A DNA stretch of 64,000 bases from CAWJAP01 sp963834365 (GTDB taxonomy: Bacteria > Acidobacteriota > Vicinamibacteria > Vicinamibacterales > Vicinamibacteraceae): positions 248,001-312,000 of the forward strand of contig CAWIBS010000036.1 of NCBI GenBank assembly GCA_963834365.1, written 5' to 3'. A program made the position numbers and the translations under genes. Below, piece after piece: positions 40,952 through 52,699 of this stretch. How positions within the stretch are numbered: the stretch's first letter is position 1; each line of letters opens with the position of its first letter. The notes beneath the pieces were generated by a model that saw only the letters and a program-made list of their open reading frames with translations, was not told where the DNA came from and did not search any database.

Positions 40952-42496
40952 GTCTCCTGACCGGCATCCTGCTGGTCCTGAGCTTTCCGAAGTTCGGCCA
41001 CCCGGCGTTCGGCTGGGTGGCTCTCGTCCCCCTACTCGTTTCGCTCGTGCTCCTGCAGGCGTCCGGTCGAGCCGCGACATCTGGCGCGCTCTATCGCGGG
41101 TTTGCGGCAGGCCTCGTGTACTTCGCCGGCACGTTGTACTGGCTGCCCGACGTGATGGTGACCTTCGGCGGGCTGCCGTACCCGCTAGCCCTCCTCGCGG
41201 CTCTGCTTCTCATCGCCTATCTTGCGTTGTATCCGGCGATCTTCGCCGCAGTGGTGATGATCGCGCTCGCCCGGGTGGGACGGCGAGCGCTCTGGCTCGC
41301 GCCGTTCATCTGGATCGCGACGGAGTACGGGCGGGGGCACGCCCTCACCGGGTTCCCGTGGGTGCCGCTCGGCAACAGCCAGATCGACACGACGTCAATC
41401 GCACAGGTCGCGTCGATCGTCGGTGTCTACGGGTTGTCGGGGCTCGTCGCCGGCGTGTCTTCGGCGATTGCGTTCGTCGCGAGCACCTGGACGAGCGACG
41501 CCGCCGCGGGCGCCAGTGGACCACGGTCGCGGCCGATCGTCCCGATCGTGGCAGTCGCGGCCGCAATCGTCATGGCGGTGCTCTGGGGGCATCGTCGGGT
41601 CAGCGCCGGCGAGCTGGTCCGCGCTGGTTCGCCGGTGCGCATCGGGCTCGCCCAGGGCAACGTGGCGCAAGGGCAGAAATGGGATCGCGCGTTTGCGGGC
41701 ACCATCATCAGCCGCTATCTCGCGCAGTCCCGCGAGGCGGCCGCCAGCGGGGCACGGTTGATCGTGTGGCCCGAGTCGGCGACGCCGTTCGCGTTCGAGG
41801 CCGATCCCGCCGCTGCCGGGATCGTGCAGCGACTGGCGCGCGAGACCGGCGCCTCGCTGCTGGTCGGGAGCGATCAGATCGAGCGGACCGAGCCGCCGCG
41901 CTACTACAACAGCGCTTACATGCTGCAGCCGGACGGTGAGGTGAGTGGCGTCTACCGCAAGATGCACCTGGTGCCGTTCGGCGAGTACGTGCCCTTCCAG
42001 CGCGCGTTGTTCTTCGTCGGGCCGCTCGTCGAGTCGGTCGGCGGCTTCTCCGCCGGCGAGACGCTGACCGTTTTCAGCGCGGCCGGGGGCACGCTCAGTA
42101 CCGGCGATCTGCTACGAAGTCGTGTTTCCCGAGCTCGGCCGCCAGGCCGTGCTGCGGGGCAGCCAGCTCCTGTCCACCATCACCAACGACGCCTGGTACG
42201 GCCGCAGTTCGGCGCCGTGGCAGCATTTCGCCCAGGCGCGCATGCGCACGATCGAACAGGGCCGATATCTCATTCGGGCCGCGAATACGGGCATCAGCGG
42301 CATCGTCGATCCCTATGGCCGCGTCGTCGCCCGGACGAACCTCTTCGAGGAGGCCGTCATCGTCGGCGACGTCCGGTTTCTCGAGGGGCTGACCGTCTAC
42401 GCTAGAATCGGAGACGCGGTGGCGTTCGCGTCCATCGCTCTGACCATCCTGATCGCCGCGCGCGGGCTCCCTTTCAGGCGTACGGGGGGTCAGTGA
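40948..42496 (+). CDS. lnt: Apolipoprotein N-acyltransferase (one indel)
   Basis: Adds the third acyl chain to lipoproteins at the inner membrane. A block of hydrophobic helices (LSLLTGILLVLSFPKFGHPA, FVASTW) precedes the nitrilase-like domain. The triad is Glu in IVWPESATPFAFE, Lys in GVYRKMHLVPFGEY and Cys in AICYEVVFPEL. One G near 42102 appears extra and separates the catalytic Cys from the rest; without it TAICYEVV is continuous. No ATG or GTG fits the N-terminus, which is open back to a CTG at 40948 overlapping the previous stop (CTGA). A CTG start or an undetected indel are both possible. Confidence 0.88.
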
Positions 42497-42571
42497 GCGG
42501 TTGTCTACTTCCGAATTCCACTTCCACCTTCCGACGTCCAACTTTCCGACTTCCGACTTCCAAACTTCCCT
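42497..42571 (+). repeat. Heptad tandem repeat, ACTTCCG type
   Basis: About ten units such as ACTTCCG, AATTCC, ACTTCCA, CCTTCCG, ACGTCCA, ACTTTCCG, ACTTCCG, ACTTCCA and AACTTCC. It fills the gap between lnt and the prfB ATG at 42572, and has no Shine-Dalgarno sequence. Confidence 0.75.
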
Positions 42572-43712
42572 ATGCCTCTCGAACGTGAAGATCTGCTTCG
42601 TCGCTACCAGGATCTCGTCAAGCGCGCGTCCGCGCTGCGGAGTTATCTTTGACGGCTCACGCCCCGCTGAAGAACTGACACGAATCGAAACGCGCGTCGC
42701 CGAGCCCGACTTCTGGAAGGACCAGAGTGAAGCGCAGCGGCTGCTCCAGCGGCGCCGGCGCCTCGAAGAGGACGTGACGTTGCGCGAGTCGCTCGCCCGG
42801 CGGGCGGGCGACCTTGCGGTCCTCGCCGAATGGCTGGAAGGCGGCGAGCCGGTCGAGGACGACCTCGCCCGAGGGCTCGACGAACTGGCGGCGGAGGTCG
42901 ACGCCGGCGAGATCAAGAAGATGCTCGGCGGCGAGCACGATCGCCGCAACGCCATCATCACCGTGCATCCCGGGGCCGGCGGTACCGAATCGCAGGACTG
43001 GGCCGAGATGCTCCTGAAGATGTACCTGCGCTGGGCCGAACGCCGCGGCCTGTCGATCGAGCTGATGGACCATCAGCCCGGCGACGAAGCCGGGATCAAG
43101 TCGGCCACCGTGGCCGTCAACGGCGAGTACGCGTACGGCCTGCTGATGGCCGAAGCCGGTGTGCATCGTCTCGTCCGCATCTCGCCGTTCGACCAGGCCA
43201 AGCGCCGGCACACGTCGTTCGCGTCGCTGTACGTGTGGCCCGAGATGCCGGACGATGTGGACCTCACGATCGAGGACAAGGATCTGCGCGTCGATACCTA
43301 TCGATCCAGCGGGGCCGGCGGCCAGCACGTCAACGTCACCGACTCCGCGATCCGCCTCACCCACATTCCGACCGGCATCGTCGTCTCGTGCCAGAACGAG
43401 CGATCCCAGCACAAGAACCGGGCGTCTGCGATGAAAGTGCTGAAGGCCCGGCTCTACGATCGGAAGTTGAAGGAGCAGCAGGAGGCGCTCGAGAAGCTGG
43501 GCGGCGAGAAGAAGGACATCGCCTTCGGCAGCCAGATCCGCAGCTATGTGCTGCAGCCCTACCAGATGGCGAAGGACCACCGGACGAAGGTCGAGATCGG
43601 CGACGTCGAGCGGGTCCTCAACGGCGACCTCGACGGCTTCATCAAGGCGTATCTGATGGCGAAAGCCTCAGGCACTCTCGGCCAGGCCGTGGATGCCGGC
43701 GACGATGCGTAG
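42572..43712 (+). CDS. prfB: Peptide chain release factor 2, with programmed +1 frameshift
   Basis: RF2 ends translation at UGA and UAA. The zero frame reads from ATG 42572 for 26 codons (MPLEREDLLRRYQDLVKRAS then ALRSYL) to an in-frame TGA at 42650-42652. Translation continues in the +1 frame with DGSRPAEELTRIETRVAEPD then FWKD. The stop-codon recognition motif RISPFD and the catalytic GGQ motif GAGGQHVNVTDSAIRLTH are present. The rest of the frame is open to TGA 43710-43712. This frameshift is the conserved autoregulatory device of prfB, not a sequencing error. The heptad array precedes the start. Confidence 0.96.
42640..42653 (+). other. prfB: Programmed +1 frameshift site of prfB
   Basis: The slippery site TAT CTT TGA C lies at 42644-42653: the CTT codon (42647-42649) is followed by TGA and a C, as in classical prfB genes. 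Upstream, GGAG at 42639-42642 is the remnant of the internal Shine-Dalgarno-like element at the standard short distance, weaker than in E. coli. When RF2 is scarce, the tRNA on CUU slips +1 and the full protein is made. Confidence 0.93.
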
Positions 43713-43721
43713 GCCGAGGCT

Positions 43722-44933
43722 CTACCTGGCGAACTTGACGCAGACCGGCTGGCCTACGGTCACCGGCTCGCCCACGGGATCGAGGGCACCCGTCGCCTGA
43801 TCGATGCGGAAGACGGCCAGCGTGTCGGTGTCCTGATTGGCGGCGACGAGCCAGCGGCCGCTGGGATCGATCCCGAAGTTGCGCGGCGTCTTGCCGCGCG
43901 TCGGTTCGTGCTCGACGGAGGTGAGCTTTCCGGTCGCCGCGTCCAGAGCGAACACCGCGATGGTGTCGTGACCGCGATTCGAGCCGTAGACGAACTTCCC
44001 TGAAGGGTGGACCTGCACTTCAGCGGTGGAGCTGGGCCCGCCTGCCGGCGCCCCCGCCGCGGGAGCCGGCAGCGTCGAGACGGTCTGCACGGTCGTCAGC
44101 ACGCCCGTATCCGCCTTCCAGGCGAATGACGTCAGCGTGGACGCCAGTTCGTTGATCGCCAGGGCAAACCGGCCGTCGGGCGTGAACGCGAAATGCCGCG
44201 GCCCGGCCCCCGGATCGGTGGACGTCGAAGGCGGCGCGTTCGCCGACAGCGCTCCCGTCGCCGCGTCGAACCGATAGACGAGCAGCTTGTCGATGCCCAG
44301 GTCCGCGGCGACGGCGAAGCGATTCGTCTGGTCGACGTTGATCGAGTGCGCGTGTGGACCTTTCTGCCGCTGCGCGTTCGGCCCCGAGCCCTCGTGCTGG
44401 ACGACCGACACGGCCTCGCCCAGGCTGCCGTCCTTGCCAATCGGCAGCACGGCGACGTTCCCGCCCGTGTAGTTCGCCACGAGCACGAACTTGCCGGACC
44501 TGTCGATCACGATGTGGCAGGGAGCGCCCCCTTTCGAGGCACGCTGATTGATCAAGGTGAGCCGGCCCGTGGCCCCGTCGCGTCTGAAGGCGCTCACCGC
44601 TCCGCTCTTCTGCTTCTCGAACTCGCCGACCTCGTTCACGGCGAAGAGGAACTCGCCGTTCGGGTGCAGTGCCAGGAAGCTGGGATTCGACGACTCCGCG
44701 ACGAGCCCGATCGGCGTCAGCGCGCCGCTGGACGGGTCGAACCGCAGCGCGTGAATGCCCTTGCTCGTGCTCTTCGGACCGGTATATGTGCCGATGTAGA
44801 CCGTCAGCGACGCATCCTTGGCGGTGGGCTGTGCAGCGTTGGCCATCATGGAGATCTGTTGAAGCGCCGCGATGGCGATGAAGATAACGACCAGCCGAAG
44901 GCGCGAGGTGCGCGCGAGGGGAGTCTCGATCAT
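43722..44933 (-). CDS. Secreted lactonase, 7-bladed propeller (6-phosphogluconolactonase-like)
   Basis: A beta-propeller of the lactonase family that includes 6-phosphogluconolactonase of the YbhE type. An N-terminal signal peptide (RLRLVVIFIAIAALQQISMM) points to export, so the natural lactone is probably not cytosolic 6-phosphogluconolactone. Family segments are VYIGTYTGPKSTSKGIHALR, FLALHPNGEFLFAVNEVGEF, FVLVANYTGGNVAVLPI and GPHAHSINVDQTNRFAVAAD. 403 residues, intact. It is convergent with prfB. Confidence 0.87.
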   Translation of the reverse strand: MIETPLARTSRLRLVVIFIAIAALQQISMMANAAQPTAKDASLTVYIGTYTGPKSTSKGIHALRFDPSSGALTPIGLVAESSNPSFLALHPNGEFLFAVNEVGEFEKQKSGAVSAFRRDGATGRLTLINQRASKGGAPCHIVIDRSGKFVLVANYTGGNVAVLPIGKDGSLGEAVSVVQHEGSGPNAQRQKGPHAHSINVDQTNRFAVAADLGIDKLLVYRFDAATGALSANAPPSTSTDPGAGPRHFAFTPDGRFALAINELASTLTSFAWKADTGVLTTVQTVSTLPAPAAGAPAGGPSSTAEVQVHPSGKFVYGSNRGHDTIAVFALDAATGKLTSVEHEPTRGKTPRNFGIDPSGRWLVAANQDTDTLAVFRIDQATGALDPVGEPVTVGQPVCVKFAR

Positions 44934-45039
44934 GCGGCCATTCTATGACGACGGGTCGTGCTCGCCCACAGCACTGGATCATCAGCGGCAGATCGCGTCC
45001 ACAATCAGCCAGGGTCACCGCAGCCCTCCGTGCGGCCGG

Positions 45040-45156
45040 CCAGCCCGCCCAGGGCTGGCTGATCGCCGCGCGGATTCAAGGGCTGCCGCGACGGCCGCTG
45101 AGGGCGGCTGTCGCCAAAGTTACTGCCGCGACGGCCGCTTGAGGCCGGCCGTCGCC
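45040..45156. repeat. CCCTCAGC-apex hairpins, two in tandem, plus a third related element
   Basis: Two direct copies at 45085-45115 and 45125-45156, spaced 40 nt, each starting GCCGCGACGGCCGC, with TGAGG-type apex and ending GTCGCC. On the other strand they read GGCGACnGCCG..CCTCA.GCGGCCGTC, matching the elements at 10922 and 11095. A smaller hairpin (CCAGCCC/GGGCTGG) precedes them near 45040-45058. The block lies in the 227-nt gap between the two minus-strand genes for PBP1A and the lactonase. The remainder of the gap shows nothing recognisable. Confidence 0.65.
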
Positions 45157-45160
45157 AGGA

Positions 45161-47398
45161 CTACTTGAACTCCCCGCCCGGCTGCGTGCCCGAAATGAAG
45201 GTCTCGCGGATCGCGCCGGGCACCTCGGTGTCCACCCGCGCGCCGGTGGCCCGATCCACCGCGAGAAAGACGATGTTGCCCGGTGGCGTGAAGTCGGGAC
45301 GCTCCTTGCGATCGCCGATCCAGGCTTTCATGACGTCCAGCCACACCGGCAGCGCCGCCGCGGCGCCGCTCTCGCCAGGCCCGAGCGTCTTCTTCCTGTC
45401 GTGCCCCATCCAGACGCCAATCGTGATGTCGGGGTCGAAGCCGACGAACCAGGCATCGGTGAAGTCGTCGGTCGTTCCGGTCTTGCCGGCGACCGGCCAG
45501 TCGAGCGACGCCGCGCGCGCAGCCGTTCCGCGTTCGGTGACGCCGCGCAGCAGGCTGGTCATCACGAACGCCGTGTCGGCGCGCAGCGCTTCCGCCGGTG
45601 ACGGCCGGTTCTCCTCCAGCACGTTTCCCTGCCGATCGACGATGCGCTGCACCTCGTACGGCCGCATGCGCACCCCCTGGTTCGGGAAGGCAGAAAACGC
45701 GCTCGTCACTTCGAGCAGCGTCGCTTCGCTCGATCCGAGCGCCGACGAGAGAAAGGGCTGCACCTTCGACGAGAATCCGAGCCGTTCGGCGTAGCTGATC
45801 ACCTGCGAGGGGCCGACCTGTTCCATGAGCCGCACGGTCGGGACGTTGCGCGACTGCTCGAGCGCGCGGCGCAGGGTGATCGGGCCCTCGAACTGCTTGT
45901 CGTAGTTGAGGGGCGAGTACGGTGGCTGGCCTGGGCCCACGGGATACGCGACGGGACTGTCCTGCAGAATCGACACCGGGGTGAATCCCCGATCGATGGC
46001 GGCGGCAAAGACGATCGGCTTGAACGTCGAGCCGAGCTGCCGCATCGCCTGTGTGGCGCGGTTGAAGCGGCTCCGTTCGAAGCTGCGGCCGCCGACCATC
46101 GCCAGCACCCGTCCGGTGCGGTTCTGTACGGCGACCAGTGCCGCCTCGGCTTCGGGAGTCTGTTCGAGTGTGCCGGCAATCCGGCCGGCGCGGCGTCACC
46201 TCGGTGATGCGCAGTTCGAGGAGATCCCCGACCTTGAGGAACGACGCCGACGTTCGCCCGGTCCATGCGTACGATTCCCGCGAGAGCTCGCCGGTGAGCG
46301 TGCCGACGCGCACGGCAGCGCGCGAACCATCGAGGCTCGTGACGACAGCCGGGACGATCGCGCCGACCTGCGGCGTCGTTCGCCACGCGGGCGTGCTGTA
46401 GCCGGCAACGGTCTGCCCCTGGGCCAGCACGTTCGGCGGCCGACGGAATCCGCGCCGCTTGTCCAGCCGCCTCAGTCCGTCGTCCACCGCTTTCTCCGCC
46501 GCGCGTTGCAGCCGGACGTCGAGCGACGTGTAGACGGCCAGGCCGTTCTCGTAGAGCTGACGTGCGCCGAACTTCTCCTCCAGGTGCTGCCGGACGAGCT
46601 CGACGAAAAACGGCGCGTCGGCGTCGAGATCGGGGCGTCCCGTGGTGACGACGGGCTTCTGCCGGGCCGCTTCGGCCTGCGCCGCCGTGATGAAGCCGGC
46701 GTCCGCCATCTGGGACAGCGCATAGTTGCGCCGGCGCAGCGCGTTCTGGGGGTTCACATAGGGGCTGTGCCGGGCGGGCGCCTGAATGATGCCAGCCAGC
46801 AGCGCCGCTTCTTCGAGCGTGACCTCCTTCGCGCGCTTGTTGAAGTAGAGACGCGCCGCGGCTTCCACGCCATACGTGCCATGCCCCAGGGGATCTGATT
46901 GCAGTAGAGCGTGATGATCTCGTTCTTGGTGTAGCGCTTCTCAATCTGGATGGCGAGGAGCGCCTCCTTGATCTTGCGCTCCCATGTCTTCTCGTCGGTG
47001 AGGAACAGCTTGCGCGTGAGCTGTTGTGTGAGGGTGCTCGCGCCGGCGCGTTCTCCCTTGACGATGTCCTTCGCGAGCGTCACGACGATCCGCGTGATGC
47101 TCAACCCCATGTGCGTGTTGAACCCGGAGTCCTCGGCCGCCATGATGGCCTGTCGCAGCAGCGGCGAGATCTCGTCGTAGGTGATGACGATGCGGCGCTG
47201 CGTCGCAAACTCCCCGAGGACTTCGCCGCCGCCCGCAAACACGCGCGTGATGGTGCTTGGCGAGTAGTCGTCGAGCGCCGAAACCTGCGGCAGATCGCTG
47301 GAGAAGATCGCCAGTACGCCGCTGACCGCGCCCGCCACCGCGGCGAGCAGGAAGAGCAGCACGACGGTGAGGTGGCGCAGGCGGACGGCGGCCTTCAT
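45161..47398 (-). CDS. Penicillin-binding protein 1A, bifunctional (two indels)
   Basis: A class A PBP that polymerises and cross-links peptidoglycan. A membrane anchor (VVLLFLLAAVAGAVSGVLAI) precedes the GT51 transglycosylase with Glu in MAAEDSGFNTHMG and TLTQQLTRKLFLTDEKTWER. The transpeptidase has S-x-x-K in GSTFKPIVFAAA, S-x-N in EQSRNVPTVRL and K-T-G in VAGKTGTTDDFTDAWFVGFD. The frame breaks near 46880 (WGMA then TYGVEAAARLYFNKRAKEV) and near 46195 (EVTPRR then AGRIAGTLEQTPEAEAALVA). After repair the protein has about 745 residues. The family is certain; the PBP1A rather than PBP1B name is from layout. Confidence 0.92.
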
Positions 47399-47413
47399 GT
47401 CGAAGATTGTACT

Positions 47414-47490
47414 GTCAGGAGGGCGCCCCTTCAGGGGCGCCGAACGAGGGGCCGACGTCGCCGCGGCGGGGCTGAAGCCCCGCCCTCCTT
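47414..47490. repeat. Two REP-like hairpins, GGAG/TTCAG family
   Basis: One at 47414-47439 with the foot GGAG, arms GGCGCCCC/GGGGCGCC and apex TTCA. One in the opposite direction at 47466-47490 with arms GGCGGGGCT/AGCCCCGCC and the CCTCC (GGAGG) flank. They face each other between PBP1A and the FecR protein, like the facing pairs at 14102-14222 and 29948-30016. Confidence 0.7.
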
Positions 47491-47506
47491 GGAGTGGCGA
47501 CGAGGG

Positions 47507-49379
47507 TTACGGGTGCCGCCTGGCCGCTCCGCCGCTGCGGCTGCCCCCGTCGCTCCCGCTTCGCGATCCGCCGCCGCGGCTGCCGCCGTCGCCGTCACCG
47601 CCCCGCGGCCTGGCGTACCCGCCCGGGGCACCGCTCGTGCCGGGACGTGGGCCTGACGCGTCGGGCGGCCGAGACATGCCGGGCGACGCGTCGGGTGAGC
47701 GGCGCGGCGCCGCGTAGCCCGGGGACCGCGATCCGGAGTTGCCATCGCCGTCATCGTTGCGGGAACGGGGAACATAACGTGGACTGTCGTTGGCCGGAGG
47801 CCTCGACGCTGCGCCGCTGTCGCCATCGTCGCGCCGGTAGCCTGGCGCGTTCGGCGATCGCCAGGGCGCCGCCTGGTTGCGGGGGTTCATGAACGGCCTC
47901 GCGCGCTCATAAGGTGAATCGCTCGGATTCTGCTGCCCATTGGGCGTGGTGCCGGAGGGCCGGGTGCTCATCCCCGGTCTGGCGGCCGCGGAAGACCGCG
48001 GCACAGCGGTGCCCGGGTTGCGATTCGTCCAGCCGTCAGGGTAGGCGTCGGTGGTGCGACCGGCGCGCGGCGCGGTCGACAACCCCGCACGTCGTCCGGG
48101 CGAACGGTCCGCGTAGCGGCCGTACGGTGATCGCGGCGGCGCGTAACCGGGCGGGACATGCTGCATCGCGAACGAGGGCCGGTCGCGATCGAGACGCACC
48201 CGGTCGATCCGATGGAGCGGCACGTGGCCCCGACCGAAGCGATCGTGCGACACGAAGGTCCACGCCCGCCACGGATCGCGCCCCCGGTATCGATAGGAAT
48301 GTCCGTAAGACGTGAACACGTTGAGGACCGGGCGGCCGTTCCATCCGAGCGGGCACCAGCCGACGTAGCCGGGCGAGGTCGCCCAGTAGACCCACGCCGA
48401 GCCCCAGCTGCGGGAGGGGATCCAGAACCACGATCCCCGCGCGCTGATGTGCCAGCGTCCGTAGTGGTGTGTGGGCCAGCCCCAGGGATCGTGAGCGATC
48501 CACGTCCAGCCCCAGCGCGGGGCATGGTGCCATCGGCCGCGATAGTACGGCCGCCAGTCCACGGCCACCGTCGGATACCACACCGAGCCGTAGGTCGCAT
48601 CCACCTGCCAGCTTCCGTAGCTGGTCGAACGTGGAGCCGTAGCTCACGAGCTCGGCGGGCAGATAGTTCCGTGACGTCGAAGGCGCCCGCCACGTGGCGA
48701 TGCGCTCGTCCGCCCACCGCTCGAGCGCCGTGTCGCCCGACGCGGCGAGCCATTGCGGCGCCGAGGGCGCCTCACCCTCGACGACGCGCGACTCCTCGCC
48801 GGAATTGAGGGCGACGGCACCGCCGTCGTTCGACAACTGGGCGGATCCGCGAATGACCGCGAGCACGACCTCGACGCGATCAGTGCCGCCGACCGTCAGT
48901 CGATATTGGCCAGGCTGGTCGATCCGCACCGACGCGCCGGGGGCCTCGAGGGAGATGCGTGTCGCGTTCGTCTCCCCGATCGTGGCGAGGAGCCGGCCGC
49001 GCGACAAGTGGAGCACGGTGTCCGCCACGAGGTCCACGTCGGCGAAACGATCGAGATGGACGACGCTGCCATCGGCGAACGTGACTTCGACGCGGCCGTT
49101 CTCGGCGCGGAGTCGATCACCGGCGGCCACCGGCATGCCCGACTCGAGCACCTCGCTGCGGCCTTCGCGGTCGATCCGGGCGGCGCCATCAACGGCAGAG
49201 ACGTAGGCCGGTGGGTTGGCCTGCCCGCCCTCGGCTGTGACGGCTCGTTCGCCGGTCTGGCCCGCCGCCGCGACCGGCAGCACGACGAACGCCACGACCG
49301 CGACCGCCAACGGCCACGCCTGGACGCGCAGTCGTCGGCCGCACACCCGACCGTGGGCGCCGGAACCGGGAGACATCAT
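47507..49379 (-). CDS. FecR/DUF6600-type secreted protein (one indel)
   Basis: An exported protein: signal peptide (WPLAVAVVAFVVLPVAAAGQ), a FecR-like domain (GQYRLTVGG, RVEVTFADGSVVHLDRFADV, VIRGSAQLSNDGGAVALNSG) and a Trp-rich region with repeated W-x-W motifs (PRWGWTWIAHDPWGWPTHHY, SAWVYWATSPGYVGWCPLGW), as in DUF6600 proteins. A long Arg/Pro/Gly/Ser-rich tail of low complexity ends the protein. One base near 48629 appears extra; without it FDQYGSWQVDATYGSVWYPT is continuous. The start at 49379 precedes the signal peptide; ATG 49445 is possible. About 623 residues. Function unknown, probably a surface polymer-associated protein. Confidence 0.78.
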
Positions 49380-49512
49380 CGATCCTCGCTGACTCGACCC
49401 GAGGCGCAACGCGCGCCGCGAGGGACACTGGCAGGCTGGCTTCACGAGTATAGCACCGTCGGGCTAACACTTGACAAATCCTGCCCTTCGCGGCTTTTGG
49501 GGCAGGCCAGCA

Positions 49513-49542
49513 TTGACATGATGTATGCTCACATTTCATACT
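49513..49542 (+). promoter_or_regulatory. Sigma-70-type promoter of the dnaK operon
   Basis: TTGACA at 49513-49518, an 18-nt spacer, and CATACT at 49537-49542, 42 nt before the dnaK ATG. A second TTGACA at 49471-49476 has no -10 partner. Although hspR is in the operon, I found no convincing inverted repeat of the HspR type and no CIRCE element in the 204-nt region. Confidence 0.6.
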
Positions 49543-49583
49543 AATGCTTCTGTAAGGACCACTTCGAGAGGACCGTAGAGATC

Positions 49584-51495
<1,912 letters not shown>

Positions 51496-51498
51496 GGA

Positions 51499-51598
51499 CG
51501 ATGACGAATGACGAAGGTCCGGCGCCGACATGCGGCCGGCGGGGCCTCGACAGCGTTGGCTCTCGTCATTCATCGTCACTCGTCGTTCGTTCGTAGAC
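51499..51598 (+). repeat. Inverted heptad repeats between dnaK and dnaJ
   Basis: ATGACGA units (GATGACGAATGACGA, 51502-51516) face TCGTCAT/TCGTCAC/TCGTCGT units (about 51563-51592), which are their complements. The array could fold into a long stem around the 45-nt G+C-rich centre. It ends a few bases before the dnaJ ATG, and no Shine-Dalgarno sequence is seen. Confidence 0.6.
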
Positions 51599-52693
51599 AT
51601 GACGTTCTACTTCACCCTGGGCGTGCGGCCGGGCGCGACGGTTGGCGAGATTCGCCGCGCGTTCAGGCGACTCGCGCGCCGCCATCACCCGGAGCTCAAC
51701 CCGGGAGACGAGGACGCCGCACAGCGCTTCCGCCGCATCGTCGAGGCGTACGAGACGCTCGTCGATCCGGATCGGCGGCGGCGGTACGACGCGGGCGATG
51801 TGCCCGCCGCCGCAGCGTTCGGGCCGTCTGACGCCGCGTTCGCGTTCGAGGGCTTCGACTTCACCGCGCGGGTTCAGGGTGCGGCGGCGTCGACGTTCGG
51901 CGACCTGTTCGCGGACGTCGTGCGCGCGGCGGCGGAGTCGGCCGTCGAGGGCGTGAGCGGATCGGACCTGCATGTCGACGTGCAGGTGCCGCTCGAGGGT
52001 GCGATTCAGGGGGTGGTGGCGCATCTGACCGTCACCCGCCGCGATCGCTGTCCGGGATGCGCGGGCAGCGGGCGGATCGAGAGCTTCGGTGCGTCGTGCC
52101 CCGACTGCCGCGGGGCGGGAGCGATCAAGACCGCCCGCGGGCACATGCTGTTCACCAAGACGTGCGGGCGATGCGACGGCGTCGGGGCGCTGCGCCACGC
52201 CGACTGCCGCGCCTGCGGCGGGGAGGGCGTGACCATCCGCAGCGACGACGTCGCGGTGAAGCTTCCGGCGGGCGTGCGCGATGGGGACACGCTGCGCCTT
52301 CCGGGTCAGGGCAACGCCGGACGCCGGGGTGGGCCGGTCGGCGATCTGCACGTCAAGGTCGTGGTCGAGCCGCATCCGTTGTACACGCGGGACGGCGACG
52401 ACCTGCACCTCGACCTGCCGGTGGCCATTCACGAGGCGGCGTTCGGCGCGAAGATCGACGTCCCGTCGCCGTCCGGGACGTGCCGGGTGCGCGTGCCGCC
52501 GGGCACGCAGTCGGGGCAGCGCTTCCGGCTGCGCGAGCGTGGCGTGCCGTCGACGCGGGCCGGGCGCCCCGGTGACCTGATCGTGACCGTGCGTGTGGTT
52601 CTGCCGCCGCTCGCGGACGAACGCTCGCGGGCGCTGGTGCGCGAGCTCGCGTCGGCGTATCCCGACGATGTGCGCAAGACCTTGCGGATGTGA
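51599..52693 (+). CDS. dnaJ: Chaperone DnaJ, with HPE instead of HPD
   Basis: The Hsp40 co-chaperone that delivers clients to DnaK and stimulates its ATPase. The J domain (residues 1 to about 65) carries HHPELNPGD where the invariant His-Pro-Asp is expected; the codons are CAC CCG GAG. The zinc domain is complete with four C-x-x-C-x-G-x-G units: CPGCAGSG, CPDCRGAG, CGRCDGVG and CRACGGEG. The C-terminal client-binding domains follow (VKLPAGVRDGDTLRLPGQGN). There is only a weak Gly/Phe region. 364 residues, intact. It lies between dnaK and hspR. Confidence 0.92.
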   Translation: MTFYFTLGVRPGATVGEIRRAFRRLARRHHPELNPGDEDAAQRFRRIVEAYETLVDPDRRRRYDAGDVPAAAAFGPSDAAFAFEGFDFTARVQGAAASTFGDLFADVVRAAAESAVEGVSGSDLHVDVQVPLEGAIQGVVAHLTVTRRDRCPGCAGSGRIESFGASCPDCRGAGAIKTARGHMLFTKTCGRCDGVGALRHADCRACGGEGVTIRSDDVAVKLPAGVRDGDTLRLPGQGNAGRRGGPVGDLHVKVVVEPHPLYTRDGDDLHLDLPVAIHEAAFGAKIDVPSPSGTCRVRVPPGTQSGQRFRLRERGVPSTRAGRPGDLIVTVRVVLPPLADERSRALVRELASAYPDDVRKTLRM

Positions 52694-52699
52694 GGGACG

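Noticed and set aside
49441..49583. CIRCE or HspR-type (HAIR) operator upstream of dnaK
   Set aside because: I looked for TTAGCACTC/GAGTGCTAA and CTTGAGT/ACTCAAG pairs and found none. A CTGCCC/GGGCAG pair is too short to support a call.
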